Assembly (NCBI RefSeq): GCF_012273215.1
Contig: NZ_CP050965.1
Span: 1,286,541 to 1,350,540 of the forward strand
Direction: 5' to 3'
DNA from: Gemella haemolysans
Lineage (GTDB): Bacteria; Bacillota; Bacilli; Staphylococcales; Gemellaceae
Length of the DNA: 64,000 nucleotides
A program made the position numbers and the translations under genes. The stretch's first letter is position 1. The number at the start of each line of letters is the position of its first letter. The notes beneath the pieces were generated by a model. That model did no database searches, was not told where the DNA came from, and was given only the letters and a program-made list of their open reading frames with translations. Below are positions 8,537-17,396 of the stretch, piece by piece.

Positions 8537-9010
8537 TTACAATTTTTCTTTATACAAACTAATTTTTTCTGTTATTTTGTCTAATGATTGCTTTATATTC
8601 TTACCATCAACATCTATATCTCCATACATTTCTACTAGTGGAGCTAGTACGAAATTTCTTTCATGAATATATTTATGAGGTACAATCAATCTATCATCAT
8701 TAAAAACTAAATTATTATATGTAATTATATCTATATCTATCGTTCTATTTCCCCAGTGCTCTTTTCTAATACGCCCAAGTTCTAACTCTATCTTTTGAAT
8801 AGTATCTAGTAGTTCATACGCTCCTAATGAAGTCTCTATTTCTATACACATATTTAGAAAGGTTTGATCAGCTACTCCACCCCATGCAGGTGTTTCGTAA
8901 ATACTGCTTAGTTTTGTAATTTTAAGATTACTCGCTTCTATTTTTCTTAAAGCATCTTTTAAATACTGTTCTCGTGGCTCTATATTGGTTCCTAATGCTA
9001 GTATAATCAT
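8537..9010 (-). CDS. folK: HPPK, 6-hydroxymethyl-dihydropterin pyrophosphokinase
   Basis: A 157-residue folate-pathway enzyme that transfers pyrophosphate from ATP to 6-hydroxymethyl-7,8-dihydropterin. Characteristic motifs: ALGTNIEPREQYL at the N-terminus, IYETPAWGG, the FLNMCIEIET segment, and RKEHWGNRTIDIDIITY with the two Mg2+-binding Asp residues, followed by VPHKYIHERNFVLAPL. It abuts folB upstream (ATG at 9010 overlaps the folB stop region) and lies 16 bases before dusB. Confidence 0.95.
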   Translation of the reverse strand: MIILALGTNIEPREQYLKDALRKIEASNLKITKLSSIYETPAWGGVADQTFLNMCIEIETSLGAYELLDTIQKIELELGRIRKEHWGNRTIDIDIITYNNLVFNDDRLIVPHKYIHERNFVLAPLVEMYGDIDVDGKNIKQSLDKITEKISLYKEKL

Positions 9011-9387
9011 TATAATCCAAATCCTTCACGTGATGTTTCTACAACTACTCCACATTGTTCAAAATGATATTTTATAGGTGCAGCTGGTTTATTAATTTCT
9101 AGCTTAACATTTTCAATTTGAGGAAATTTTTCAAAAATATTTCTTAAAATTTCTCCAGCTAAGCGTTCTAATAAATTATACGTATTTGAAGTTGCAGTCT
9201 CTACCACTACATCCGCAATATCAGCATAACTTATGCTGTCTGTCATCTCATCACTGAACAACGCCTTTTTATAATCAAGCTCACACTCAATGCTAAAAAT
9301 AAATTTCTGACCTAGTCTATTTTCTTCTTCAAATAACCCATGATTAGCAAATACTTCAAGATTATTTATAAATAATTTCGTCTTCAT
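9010..9387 (-). CDS. folB: Dihydroneopterin aldolase
   Basis: The frame is open from 9405, but GAGAGG upstream of the internal ATG at 9387 fits a product starting MKTKLFINNLEVFANHG, 125 residues, the normal FolB length. It converts 7,8-dihydroneopterin to 6-hydroxymethyl-dihydropterin and glycolaldehyde. The family motif NHGLFEEENRLGQKF with the catalytic-site Glu, and SISYADIADVVVE and NLLERLAGEI, are visible. It is the first gene of the operon with folK and dusB; neither folP nor folE is in the window. Confidence 0.93.
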   Translation of the reverse strand: MKTKLFINNLEVFANHGLFEEENRLGQKFIFSIECELDYKKALFSDEMTDSISYADIADVVVETATSNTYNLLERLAGEILRNIFEKFPQIENVKLEINKPAAPIKYHFEQCGVVVETSREGFGL

Positions 9388-9482
9388 GATTAATATACCT
9401 CTCAATCATTATTTTGCTTAACTATAAAATTTTAACATATTTCGTCTTATTTCTCTAATGATTATACTTGCATATCAATAAA

Positions 9483-9528
9483 AAACGACTTTAAAAAAGA
9501 TTTTATAACATCTCTTTTAAAGTCGTTT
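9483..9528 (-). terminator. Terminator of the LPXTG nuclease gene
   Basis: Long stem ACGACTTTAAAA/TTTTAAAGTCGT, with a minus-strand T-run after it. It lies 55 bases after the stop codon at 9583. Confidence 0.75.
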
Positions 9529-9582
9529 AAGTAAAATTCAATTTTTATTAATATTTTTACTGTGAAATTTGAAAATTTTTAA

Positions 9583-11829
9583 TTAGTTTTTATTTCTTTT
9601 TCTTCCTAGAACGAATGCAGCAACTGCACTTAATCCAGCGAATAGAAGTGAATTAGAAGAATTTAATCCAGTTTTTGGAAGAACATTTTTCCCAGAGAAG
9701 TTTTCTCCTTTGTTTGTTTCCTCTTTTTTAGATTTAACTTGTTCAGTTGTAACTTTGCTACCTTGTTCAGCTCTTTCTTCCTTAACTTCTTTTGAATTAG
9801 CAACTTCTTGGTTTGGATTAGAAGCTACATCTTCTGAAGGTTTATTTTCTGAAACTGGTTTTACTTCAGTAGTTGGAGTAGACGCTGGACTTGTTTCAGG
9901 TGTAGTTGATACTTCTTTTTTACTGAAGTCAATTTGCACAACTACTGGATCGTGGTCAGAAGCACGTCCATGTTCTTCCATGAATGAAGCATTAATATGA
10001 ACTGGAGAGAAGACTACTTTATCTTTAATATTTTTAGAAATTAAAATATTATCTAAACTTTGATTACTTCCACGGTAGAAGTATGAGTATCTGTCTCCTT
10101 GTTCATGTTCAGCCATTAAGTTAACAAGTTCATTTCCTACGATTGTTTTCACGCTATCTGAGAATTCGAAGTCATTGAAGTCACCAGTAAGAACAAATTT
10201 TAAGTTAGGATTTTGACGCAATCCTTCTTTAATGAATGCATTTAAGATTTTCGCTTCTTCTATACGTTTTGGTCTAGTATTTTCAACAGATGGTTGATTA
10301 GAACCATAAATTGCATCGTCACCTAATTTTGATTTTAAGTGGTTCGCAATTACTACGATTCTTTCACCTTTAAAATCAAATTCAGCAGCTAATGATTTTC
10401 TAACTTTTTCAAAGTGAACGCTAGTTGGATCAACTCTTGATGGATTTTTTTCAAGATGCCCATTAACGAAACGAGCAGCTTCTTCGCTTCCACCTTTCTC
10501 TTTACCGATTAATGTTACTCTATTAGGGTTATATAAGTAAGCTACCCTAATATTAGCTCCCGGTTTTCCACCGTCTTTTCCATCAACTGGAGCTATCTCA
10601 GTATATTTATAATCAGGTCCACCAAGACTTTTAATTCTTTGAGCTAATTTTTCCCCACTCTTAACTCCATCAACAGTTCCATCATTAACTCCACCATTAT
10701 TATCTTGAACCTCAATAAGAGTTATGATATCAGGACTGTGAACTTCTTTTATAAATGAATTAGCAATCTTATCAACTTTCTCCTCTGGTGTTTCATCATG
10801 ACCACTGTTATTTGCTGAGAAGTTTTCAATATTGTAAGAAGCAATTGTTAACTTATCTTCAGAAGGATAAATTTTAGATACTTCACGTTTTAATCCTCCA
10901 TCTTGAATTGCTGGTACGCTAGATGGATCAATTTTATATGTTTTATTTTTATAAGTAACTACTCCTGTAATATTTTCATTAAAGTAGTCTTTTGCTTTTG
11001 CTACAAATTTATTCCCTACTGTAATAGGTAGTACTTCTGTATTTTGTACACCAGGACGAAGATTTACTCCACCGATGTTATTAAGTTTTTGACCTTTGTA
11101 GTCGCCTGGTAAGACATAAATATCACCTTTATATTGTGGCCCAGTAACTTTTGGTTTAGTCACTTCTACACGCATTCCCTCTAGACTTTCCCAATAATCT
11201 AAAGCTTCAGTTTCTGGATTATATTTAGTTGGTGTATTATCAACTATGTCTTTAGGCATTTTTTCAGAAATGTTTAATGCTTTTGGTAAATCCGCTTTCC
11301 CTAATTTTGTTATAGTTGCGTTAATAATTTGAGTAACTGTTAAACTTCCAGCTGGTTTTTTAAAAGTTTGACCTGGTTTTACAGAATATTCTTCCATATA
11401 ACCTTCTTTAACAGTTCCTTGAACTTTTAATAAATCACCTGATTCAACTTTGTCTTTTGAAGCGACATATACCGCATCAGAAGTTTTTGGATTATTGTCT
11501 GATACTTTATCCTGAACATAGAAACCAGTTTTGTCAGTCTTAGTTACAACAACATTGTTTATTACTACTTCTTTTCCAACTAAAGGACTTTCATGGCTTT
11601 CACCTTGTACTTCCCCTATGTTTTTTACTTCTTTTGGAGCAGTAGTTTGAGGACTTGTTGTAGTCGCTCCAGTAGGTGTCACTTCATTATTTCCTGTAGT
11701 AGCCGGTGTAACTACTTCTGTTTTTACCTCAGCCGCAGAAACTTCATTGGCTTCAGCCGATAAATAAGTTGCACCTACTCCTCCTAACACTGCACTTGCT
11801 AATAATATTGATAATTTGTATTTTTTCAC
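9583..11829 (-). CDS. LPXTG-anchored extracellular DNase (EEP superfamily)
   Basis: A 748-residue surface nuclease with a GTG start preceded by AAGGAG. It has an N-terminal signal peptide (to about residue 33), a Thr/Pro-rich stretch, an OB-fold-like domain (about 75-200) as in other extracellular nucleases, and an endonuclease/exonuclease/phosphatase domain from about 325 to 630. In the latter LTIASYNIENFS carries the metal-binding Asn, ITLIEVQD the Glu, VLTGDFNDFEFSD and ASDHDPVVVQ the catalytic Asp and His. The C-terminus has a charged linker, LPKTG, a hydrophobic segment and RKRNKN. It resembles streptococcal cell-wall DNases such as SsnA; likely role is degradation of extracellular DNA, including neutrophil traps (inference from family). 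Confidence 0.92.
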   Translation of the reverse strand: MKKYKLSILLASAVLGGVGATYLSAEANEVSAAEVKTEVVTPATTGNNEVTPTGATTTSPQTTAPKEVKNIGEVQGESHESPLVGKEVVINNVVVTKTDKTGFYVQDKVSDNNPKTSDAVYVASKDKVESGDLLKVQGTVKEGYMEEYSVKPGQTFKKPAGSLTVTQIINATITKLGKADLPKALNISEKMPKDIVDNTPTKYNPETEALDYWESLEGMRVEVTKPKVTGPQYKGDIYVLPGDYKGQKLNNIGGVNLRPGVQNTEVLPITVGNKFVAKAKDYFNENITGVVTYKNKTYKIDPSSVPAIQDGGLKREVSKIYPSEDKLTIASYNIENFSANNSGHDETPEEKVDKIANSFIKEVHSPDIITLIEVQDNNGGVNDGTVDGVKSGEKLAQRIKSLGGPDYKYTEIAPVDGKDGGKPGANIRVAYLYNPNRVTLIGKEKGGSEEAARFVNGHLEKNPSRVDPTSVHFEKVRKSLAAEFDFKGERIVVIANHLKSKLGDDAIYGSNQPSVENTRPKRIEEAKILNAFIKEGLRQNPNLKFVLTGDFNDFEFSDSVKTIVGNELVNLMAEHEQGDRYSYFYRGSNQSLDNILISKNIKDKVVFSPVHINASFMEEHGRASDHDPVVVQIDFSKKEVSTTPETSPASTPTTEVKPVSENKPSEDVASNPNQEVANSKEVKEERAEQGSKVTTEQVKSKKEETNKGENFSGKNVLPKTGLNSSNSLLFAGLSAVAAFVLGRKRNKN

Positions 11830-11923
11830 AATATGAACTCCTTGTATATAAGTTTATACTAATTATTTTACTATTAATCTAACTAATAAGCAACATCAAT
11901 TGTTTACCCTTTTCAAAAAAATA

Positions 11924-11971
11924 CCACTCAATAAAAACAATTATTTCCTAAACTTTGTTTTTATCGAGTGG
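11924..11971 (-). terminator. Terminator of the MFS/DUF2087 operon
   Basis: Stem CCACTCAATAAAAACAA paired with TTGTTTTTATCGAGTGG, one mismatch, followed by a T-run on the minus strand. Confidence 0.75.
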
Positions 11972-12014
11972 CACCCTCATATAATATTAGCTATAAAAAT
12001 TTTATTTTGATATT

Positions 12015-13202
12015 CTATGACTTATTAAATTTCTTTTTGAACATAGCAAGTGCAAATGATATAATAACTATTCCTATTACTCCTAAAAATACTAGCCATG
12101 TATTTTCTATACCAACTTTATCAGTCAGTACTCCATTAACTGATAATAATATTGCTACAATAATAGATTCGAAAGTATAGAATATTGAAACTACAGTTGT
12201 TCTGTTATCATCATTTTTTACTAAATATTTATGCATAAATATATTGACCTGAATACTCATCATAGTAAAGAAAATAATATACAGCATAAATAATAAAAAC
12301 CTAGCATAAACATTCTGAATAAAGATAAACATTAATAACGTTCCAATATTAATAACTACAAATATATACAATACATGGAATTTTGATAACTCATTTGATA
12401 GTTTTTCATATATAAGACTTCCCAACATTCCACTAATAGAAATACCTACCCAAATATAACCAATTATATTAGTATCAAGCTTTTCAAATACCGCTTGCCA
12501 TTGATTAGATGGTCCAAGATCTAAGATAGACGGAATAACGAAAAGTATCATAAGAAATACACTACTTTTCACATATAATGTTTCCTTCAGTGAGTTTTTA
12601 ACCGTTCCAAATGATCCTTTTAGTTTCTCAATCGATATTTTTTGTGTAATTTCTAAGTTTTTCATAAATAAAAGTGTAATAAACAGCGAAATAATAAAAA
12701 CTAGCATACTTAATATTATTGACAAACTTTTATAATAAACATACACATATTTAGCACTTATAAATCCTGCAATTGCTGAGAAAAATAATGCATACAGAGA
12801 ATTTCTAGAAAGAACTTTATCAATATTTACCTCTTCATTATTTTTATTGCTTACATTTACTAACCAACTTGTTAGTGTTCCAGATTGAAACGATTCTGCA
12901 ATTGCGGATAAAATCGCAGAAATATACAGTAAAATTAAACTATTGCTAAGCAATAATATTAAACCAACAACCCTAAAAACTGAACTAAGAAGAATACTAT
13001 TTTTTGCCCCGATATTATCAGTTATTGCCCCGCAAGGCAGTTCTGTCATAAAAGAAGCTAACCAAAAAATTGATAAATACAACCCTACTTCAGCGAAAGA
13101 AAAATTCTTTGCTAGTAAGTAAATATATAAAATCGGATTAAAGAATGCTGTTGCTACTGTAACTAATATATTATATAGATAATAAAATTTAGTATTATTC
13201 AT
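12015..13202 (-). CDS. MFS transporter
   Basis: A 395-residue major facilitator with 12 predicted membrane segments. The segment 2-3 loop carries ELPCGAITDNIGAKNSILL, equivalent to the family GxxxDRxGRR motif with Asp conserved. Its start overlaps the stop of the DUF2087 gene by 8 bases, so the two are cotranscribed and translationally coupled. This combination suggests that the small DUF2087 protein controls expression of an exporter (inference). The substrate is unknown. AGGAAAAAAAG precedes the ATG. Confidence 0.8.
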   Translation of the reverse strand: MNNTKFYYLYNILVTVATAFFNPILYIYLLAKNFSFAEVGLYLSIFWLASFMTELPCGAITDNIGAKNSILLSSVFRVVGLILLLSNSLILLYISAILSAIAESFQSGTLTSWLVNVSNKNNEEVNIDKVLSRNSLYALFFSAIAGFISAKYVYVYYKSLSIILSMLVFIISLFITLLFMKNLEITQKISIEKLKGSFGTVKNSLKETLYVKSSVFLMILFVIPSILDLGPSNQWQAVFEKLDTNIIGYIWVGISISGMLGSLIYEKLSNELSKFHVLYIFVVINIGTLLMFIFIQNVYARFLLFMLYIIFFTMMSIQVNIFMHKYLVKNDDNRTTVVSIFYTFESIIVAILLSVNGVLTDKVGIENTWLVFLGVIGIVIISFALAMFKKKFNKS

Positions 13203-13461
13203 CTTTTTTTCCTACAACCTTATATATTCTTCCATAATTATCCCTATCTAAAAACTTATAGTCAACTAAGTATCTTCGAATAAGAGAATAATCCGAATGA
13301 ATCTTCTTAATCGCTTCGTTTAATTCCTTTTCTGTAAACTCTAGTGATTTTTCTTTCAACATCTCTAAAACTATTTGAAGAACAAGAATCTTATTTTTTT
13401 CTTTTTTTGGTATTGTTATCAATTTATCATTCTTAAAATATTTTATTTTTACTTCTTCCAT
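13195..13461 (-). CDS. DUF2087-domain protein, probable regulator
   Basis: The frame is open from 13548, but AAAGGAAAG stands before the internal ATG at 13461, giving an 88-residue protein starting MEEVKIKYF. It shows the DUF2087 pattern: a short strand, IPKKEKNKILVLQIVLEML, FTEKELNEAIKKIH, and a winged-helix-like DYSLIRRYLVDYKFLDRDNYGRIYKV. DUF2087 domains occur alone or fused to ArsR/MerR-type regulators and look like nucleic-acid-binding winged helices. It is cotranscribed with the downstream MFS gene. Confidence 0.75.
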   Translation of the reverse strand: MEEVKIKYFKNDKLITIPKKEKNKILVLQIVLEMLKEKSLEFTEKELNEAIKKIHSDYSLIRRYLVDYKFLDRDNYGRIYKVVGKKDE

Positions 13462-13535
13462 AGCACGCTTTCCTTTCAAATTTAAATTTTTATATACTAT
13501 TATATACCAAATAAAATAAAAAACAAGTATAAAAT

Positions 13536-13572
13536 TAACCTCTAACACAGTTTGTACTATGTTAGAGGTTTT
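13536..13572 (-). terminator. Terminator after ssb
   Basis: Stem CCTCTAACA/TGTTAGAGG, 24 bases after the ssb stop, with a short T-rich stretch on the minus strand. Confidence 0.6.
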
Positions 13573-13595
13573 GCAACCTAGTTTACTATTTATTT

Positions 13596-13964
13596 CTATT
13601 GCCCTAAGACAAAAACATCTTCAGCTTCTCTTTCTTCTTTCTTAGATCCTTTACTTAAAAATGAAATTTTATTAGCTATAATCTTAATTCTATAGTGGGT
13701 CACTCCGTCTTTATCTTTATAAACATTATTGTTTAAAGTACCCACTATATTGAGTAAACTTCCTTTTTCGCAGTATTTGGCTGTATTTTCTGCGATTTTA
13801 CCAAAAGCAGTAAATTCGAAAAATTCAGTATCATAGTTCCCTTCTTTATTCTTAAAATCAGACTGAACTGCAATAGTAGCTTTAATATAACTTACTTTTT
13901 TATCACTTTCTTTTAATTCTGGTTTTTTTACTAATCTTCCTATTAAAATTACTTGATTTAACAT
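13596..13964 (-). CDS. ssb: Short single-stranded DNA-binding protein (SsbB-like)
   Basis: A 122-residue SSB made up of the OB-fold: MLNQVILIGRLVKKPEL, FFEFTAFGKIAENTAKY and GSLLNIVGTLNNN are the standard blocks. It is shorter than the housekeeping SSB (about 160-170) and ends EDVFVLGQ, not the acidic DDDLPF-type tip that recruits partner proteins. This form matches the paralogue often called SsbB, which in naturally transformable Firmicutes protects incoming DNA. No ComX-type CIN box (TACGAATA) was seen in the short upstream region, so competence control is not supported here. AAGGGAGG precedes the ATG. Confidence 0.85.
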   Translation of the reverse strand: MLNQVILIGRLVKKPELKESDKKVSYIKATIAVQSDFKNKEGNYDTEFFEFTAFGKIAENTAKYCEKGSLLNIVGTLNNNVYKDKDGVTHYRIKIIANKISFLSKGSKKEEREAEDVFVLGQ

Positions 13965-14029
13965 AATTTATCCTCCCTTAAAATAGTAATCTAGATTGCT
14001 ATGAAAACATTAGGAAGATTATCTTAGTC

Positions 14030-14314
14030 TTATTTATTGATTAAAGTAACAAAAACTTCGCCATCTTTCAAAAATTCTGCATTAATATAATTATCACCAT
14101 CAAAATGTAATACCTTACCTGGTTCTACAATATGAATTTCTTCATCGTTTAAAAACACTTTAACTTCACCTTTGACACAAGTAAATACTACTAAAGCTTC
14201 TGGATGATTATGTTTAGGAATAACATCGCCTTCTTTCCCTACTTTTTTTACTAATTTAAATCTATCATGTTTTTTTAATAAACCTGCTTCTTCAAAAATT
14301 ATTCCTACGCTCAT
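14030..14314 (-). CDS. Small cupin-domain protein
   Basis: A 94-residue single-domain cupin. Motif 1 is represented by IPKHNHPEALVVFTCVKGEVKVF (residues about 32-55) with His-x-His and Glu as possible metal ligands; motif 2 is VEPGKVLHFDGDNYIN. Such small cupins bind a metal and have varied or unknown roles. AAAGGAG precedes the ATG. It appears to be a single-gene unit. Confidence 0.75.
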   Translation of the reverse strand: MSVGIIFEEAGLLKKHDRFKLVKKVGKEGDVIPKHNHPEALVVFTCVKGEVKVFLNDEEIHIVEPGKVLHFDGDNYINAEFLKDGEVFVTLINK

Positions 14315-14466
14315 ATTAATTCTCCTTTATACTATATTAATATTTATTATATTTAATTTCATTATACTCCTTTTCTGCTTAGAAAACAAATGAAATTTAT
14401 AACGTTAAAATTTTCTATCATAAGTTACTATTCTAAATTTTATGAGTAATACCTTCATTATAAAAC

Positions 14467-14493
14467 ACCTCAAAAATAAACTAATTTTTGAGG
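14467..14493 (-). terminator. Terminator of the repeat/phospholipase gene
   Basis: Stem CTCAAAAAT/ATTTTTGAG. It lies about 100 bases after the stop at 14592. The remaining sequence of this 277-base gap shows no coding signal. Confidence 0.6.
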
Positions 14494-14591
14494 TATTTCT
14501 CTCTAGTATTCTATGACCTTTGATTAATGCACAACTTTCTTAGTAAGAAGGAATAAGTGGTGTGATTTCTCACTTCGATTTTCACATTCAC

Positions 14592-15986
14592 TTACAGGGC
14601 CCTTTTACCAATCGGTGCTGTATTTGATTTGAAAACATTTCCTACTGCCTTAAAAGCGTTACTTATCGCTGCACCTGCCGCCTTAACTTTTCCAGAAACA
14701 AAACTTCCAAATTTTGCACCTTCTTGTAATGGTGTTTTATCCATACGTTTAAATCCTTCCGCGTAATAATAAGCTTTTTCTCTTACTTGCGGAGACATTT
14801 TATGAGCATCTCTATACACACCTTTTATAAATTCGTTATTAACTTCTCTATTAAAATAACCTTTTCTTTCATATCCTATATCATGAGCTCGACATAAAGC
14901 ATCTAATGCATCTACTGGCTTTGGACCATTAACAATATCTCCATGTCCAGGTCCACAATAATGCCCATGTAGTTGATTTAGCTTAGCTCCTGTTCTTGTT
15001 TTTATAGCATATCTTGCAATTGCTATAGTTGGTAATTTTGATATTTCTTGTGGCGTAGCAATCTTTGTCTTAGCATTAACTGCTTTATTCGTAACATTTT
15101 TTTTTGATATGTTAGTAAGTTTAAGATTTTTCTGGGGTACAACTGATTTTTTAGTTAAATTAATTTTATTTGTTTTTCTTAAACTATTAACTTTTGAAGT
15201 TCCTTTTATAGCTGTTTTATTTTTTATACTGACAGCTTTATTCGATAATTTTCTATTCTTATTTTTTGAAATTACTTTTACTGAATTATTTTTCTTTGTA
15301 CTCTGAATAGCACTCGTACTCGCTTTTTTATTTATAGAAACTTGTTTCCCTTTTGAATTTCTATTTGTTTGACCTTTTTGTGAAACGTTCCCTTTTAAAT
15401 TAGAAGTTTTTCTTCCTAAGCTTACACTAGTCCCTTTTGAACTTGAAGTTTTTCCTCCTAAGCTTACACTAGCCCCTTTTGAACTTGAAGTTTTTCCTCC
15501 TAAGCTTACACTAGCCCCTTTTGAACTTGAAGTTTTTCCTCCTAAGCTTACACTAGCCCCTTTTGAACTTGAAGTTTTTCCTCCTAAGCTTACACTAGCC
15601 CCTTTTGAACTTGAAGCTTTTCCTCCTAAGCTTGCACTAGTCCCTTTTGAACTTGAACTTCTGCTTCCTTTTGAACTTGAACTTCTACTTCCTGAGTGCG
15701 CACTACTTCCTTTTGAACTTGAACTTCTACTTCCTGAGTGTGCACTACTTCCTTTTGAACTCGAACTTCTACTTCCTGAGTGCGCACTACTTCCTTTTGA
15801 ACTTGAGCTTCTGCCTCCTGAATGCGAACTACCACCCTTCGAACTTGAACCTCGTCCTCCTGAACTTGCACTACTTCCTTTTGAGCTCGAACTACTTTTT
15901 GCAAAAGCTTCATGTTTTACATCTGTTATTGCAGCTGCTCCACAAAGAATAGTAGTTAATGCGAATATTGTTAACCCTTTTTTCAT
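14592..15986 (-). CDS. Secreted Ser/Lys/Gly-repeat protein with a C-terminal phospholipase A2 domain
   Basis: A 464-residue protein with a signal peptide ending near residue 28 (ALTTILCGAAAITDVKHEAFA). Residues about 30-205 are low-complexity repeats of 14 residues, first of type SAHSGSRSSSSKGS, then ASVSLGGKTSSSKG. A basic Lys/Asn/Ser-rich region follows to about 330. The C-terminal part carries a phospholipase A2 signature: HYCGPGHGD (Ca2+-loop type, CGPG near residues 343-346) and, about 20 residues on, DALCRAHDIGY with the catalytic His-Asp pair. The two Cys residues match those that tie the loop to the catalytic helix in classical enzymes. No cell-wall anchor motif is present; the basic repeats could bind wall polymers or DNA (inference). 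AAAAAGGAG precedes the ATG. Confidence 0.8.
   Translation of the reverse strand: MKKGLTIFALTTILCGAAAITDVKHEAFAKSSSSSKGSSASSGGRGSSSKGGSSHSGGRSSSSKGSSAHSGSRSSSSKGSSAHSGSRSSSSKGSSAHSGSRSSSSKGSRSSSSKGTSASLGGKASSSKGASVSLGGKTSSSKGASVSLGGKTSSSKGASVSLGGKTSSSKGASVSLGGKTSSSKGTSVSLGRKTSNLKGNVSQKGQTNRNSKGKQVSINKKASTSAIQSTKKNNSVKVISKNKNRKLSNKAVSIKNKTAIKGTSKVNSLRKTNKINLTKKSVVPQKNLKLTNISKKNVTNKAVNAKTKIATPQEISKLPTIAIARYAIKTRTGAKLNQLHGHYCGPGHGDIVNGPKPVDALDALCRAHDIGYERKGYFNREVNNEFIKGVYRDAHKMSPQVREKAYYYAEGFKRMDKTPLQEGAKFGSFVSGKVKAAGAAISNAFKAVGNVFKSNTAPIGKRAL
15405..15850 (-). repeat. In-frame 42-bp tandem repeats within the phospholipase gene
   Basis: Two adjoining arrays of 42-base units encode the 14-residue repeats. 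The 5' array (about 15660-15850) has four units of the SGSRSSSSKG type; the 3' array (about 15405-15655) has six nearly identical units of the SLGGKTSSSKG type. Near identity of the latter at DNA level points to recent expansion, and copy number probably varies between strains. Confidence 0.85.
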
Positions 15987-16356
15987 ACTGTTATCTCCTT
16001 TTTAATATGTAGATTTAAGAAAACTATTTTTTAAATAGTTCACTTTAAAAGATACTATATCATAATAATATTTTCTTTTCAATAAAAAATATATCTCAAT
16101 AAATTTAATTTTAAAAGATATTAATATCTTTTAAATAGCGATTGTCTCTAAATAATTGTATATTTTTCAAAAATATGGCAATTAAATTTTTCTATATTTA
16201 AGACAATAAATAATTAATCATTTAAATCTACATAACTTTGTTACCTTACTAAAAAATAATATTTATATATTCTGTACATTATATATCTTTTTTTATTTTT
16301 ATCATTATTAATAAATTTCTTATTAAAAATATAAAAAAACTTAATGTATAATATCA
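15987..16356. other. AT-rich intergenic region
   Basis: A 370-base gap with long runs of A and T. It holds the ribosome binding site and presumably the promoter of the phospholipase gene at its left, and a terminator-like stem at its right end (CTTAATG/CATTAAG, 16340-16361, overlapping the next stop codon). No other feature was seen. Confidence 0.5.
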
Positions 16357-17010
16357 TTAAGCTTCTTTAAAATCAGAATAAGTATATATCCCTTTTTCTT
16401 TATATTCTATCGCAAATCTAACTATTTCTTTCCCTAATATCCCTACTTCAATAGGACTATATTTTTTAAATTTCCTACGTAGTATAGGCTTAAGTACTGG
16501 AGATAATTTAATGAAAAAATCTTCCATCACCCTCTTATCAGCTCTCTTAGCAATTAATAATGACGGTCTATATATTCTCAAAGTTCCTAAATTCATTTTT
16601 TGTAATTGTTCTTCCAATTCTCCTTTTAAAGAAGAGTAGAAGCTTTTAAATCTGCTATTTGCTCCAACTGCCGATACAACATTAAAACTCCTAACTCTTC
16701 CTTCACAAATTTTCGCGAAGTTAATTGTGTAATCCAAATCTATTTTGCGTTGATTTTCCTTAGTTTTGGCTATTTTTATCGTTGTTCCAAGACTTGCAAA
16801 TACATCTGCATCTTTTAGAATGCTTGTATCAAAATTTAAATTTTCAAAATCAACTATTATTTTAGTTAATCTTTCTTCATCAGCTAACTTGTCTATTGAC
16901 TGCCTTCCAAGAATATATACTTTACTATAAAAGTCATCTGCTAAGATTTTTTTTAATATTTCTTTACCTACAGCACCTGTAGCTCCAATGATTACCGCCG
17001 TTTTCTCCAT
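16357..17010 (-). CDS. NAD(P)-binding Rossmann-fold oxidoreductase
   Basis: A 217-residue short-chain-dehydrogenase-like protein of the NmrA/HTATIP2 type. The dinucleotide-binding motif is IIGATGAVGKEIL at residues 7-19; SLGTTIKIAKTKENQRKIDL and NVVSAVGANSRFKSFYSSLKGELEE supply the usual Ser and Tyr/Lys region. It is the third gene of an operon led by a MarR regulator, with a DUF1304 membrane protein between. Role unknown; a redox-stress function is plausible given the operon. Confidence 0.82.
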   Translation of the reverse strand: MEKTAVIIGATGAVGKEILKKILADDFYSKVYILGRQSIDKLADEERLTKIIVDFENLNFDTSILKDADVFASLGTTIKIAKTKENQRKIDLDYTINFAKICEGRVRSFNVVSAVGANSRFKSFYSSLKGELEEQLQKMNLGTLRIYRPSLLIAKRADKRVMEDFFIKLSPVLKPILRRKFKKYSPIEVGILGKEIVRFAIEYKEKGIYTYSDFKEA

Positions 17011-17022
17011 TTTATCGCACCT

Positions 17023-17382
17023 CTAGAAGAATAATGATATTAAAGCTAAAATAGGTAATCCACCTTGCTTTAATATTATTTTTTTATCACTTGTTAAACC
17101 ACCATATATAGCAACTAGTATAATATAAACCAATAGCAATCCTACTATTTCTTTAGGATTTTTTGATATAAATGTACCATATAATAATGCTACACCTAAT
17201 AAGCCATTATAAATACCTTGGTTTTTGAATAATATGTTTAAATTCGGTCTTTTCAATTCTTCTTTTGATATATTAAATACTCTACTTGTACTGTCTGAAT
17301 CTGTTGCAAAAGTTTCTAAGTACATTATATAGAAAAATAGCACTGCTACTAACACTGTTAAAATGGTTGATATTATATTCAT
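17023..17382 (-). CDS. DUF1304 membrane protein
   Basis: A 119-residue protein with four predicted membrane helices. The pattern NLNILFKNQGIYNGLLGVALLYG is diagnostic of DUF1304, a family of small membrane proteins of unknown function often near MarR regulators. AAGAAAGAGGT precedes the ATG. It is the middle gene of the MarR-led operon. Confidence 0.82.
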   Translation of the reverse strand: MNIISTILTVLVAVLFFYIMYLETFATDSDSTSRVFNISKEELKRPNLNILFKNQGIYNGLLGVALLYGTFISKNPKEIVGLLLVYIILVAIYGGLTSDKKIILKQGGLPILALISLFF

Positions 17383-17396
17383 TTTATACCTCTTTC

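Noticed and set aside
13965-14029. ComX-type CIN box upstream of the short ssb
   Set aside because: TACGAATA or a close variant is not present, so competence control is not supported by sequence.
15405-15850. Regular 42-bp tandem repeats resembling a CRISPR array
   Set aside because: The units are adjacent without unique spacers and lie in frame inside a protein-coding gene (14-residue repeats).
15626-15952. Open frames on both strands within the repeat region of the phospholipase gene
   Set aside because: They result from the periodic sequence of the repeats and show no ribosome binding site; amino acid composition is an echo of the same repeats.
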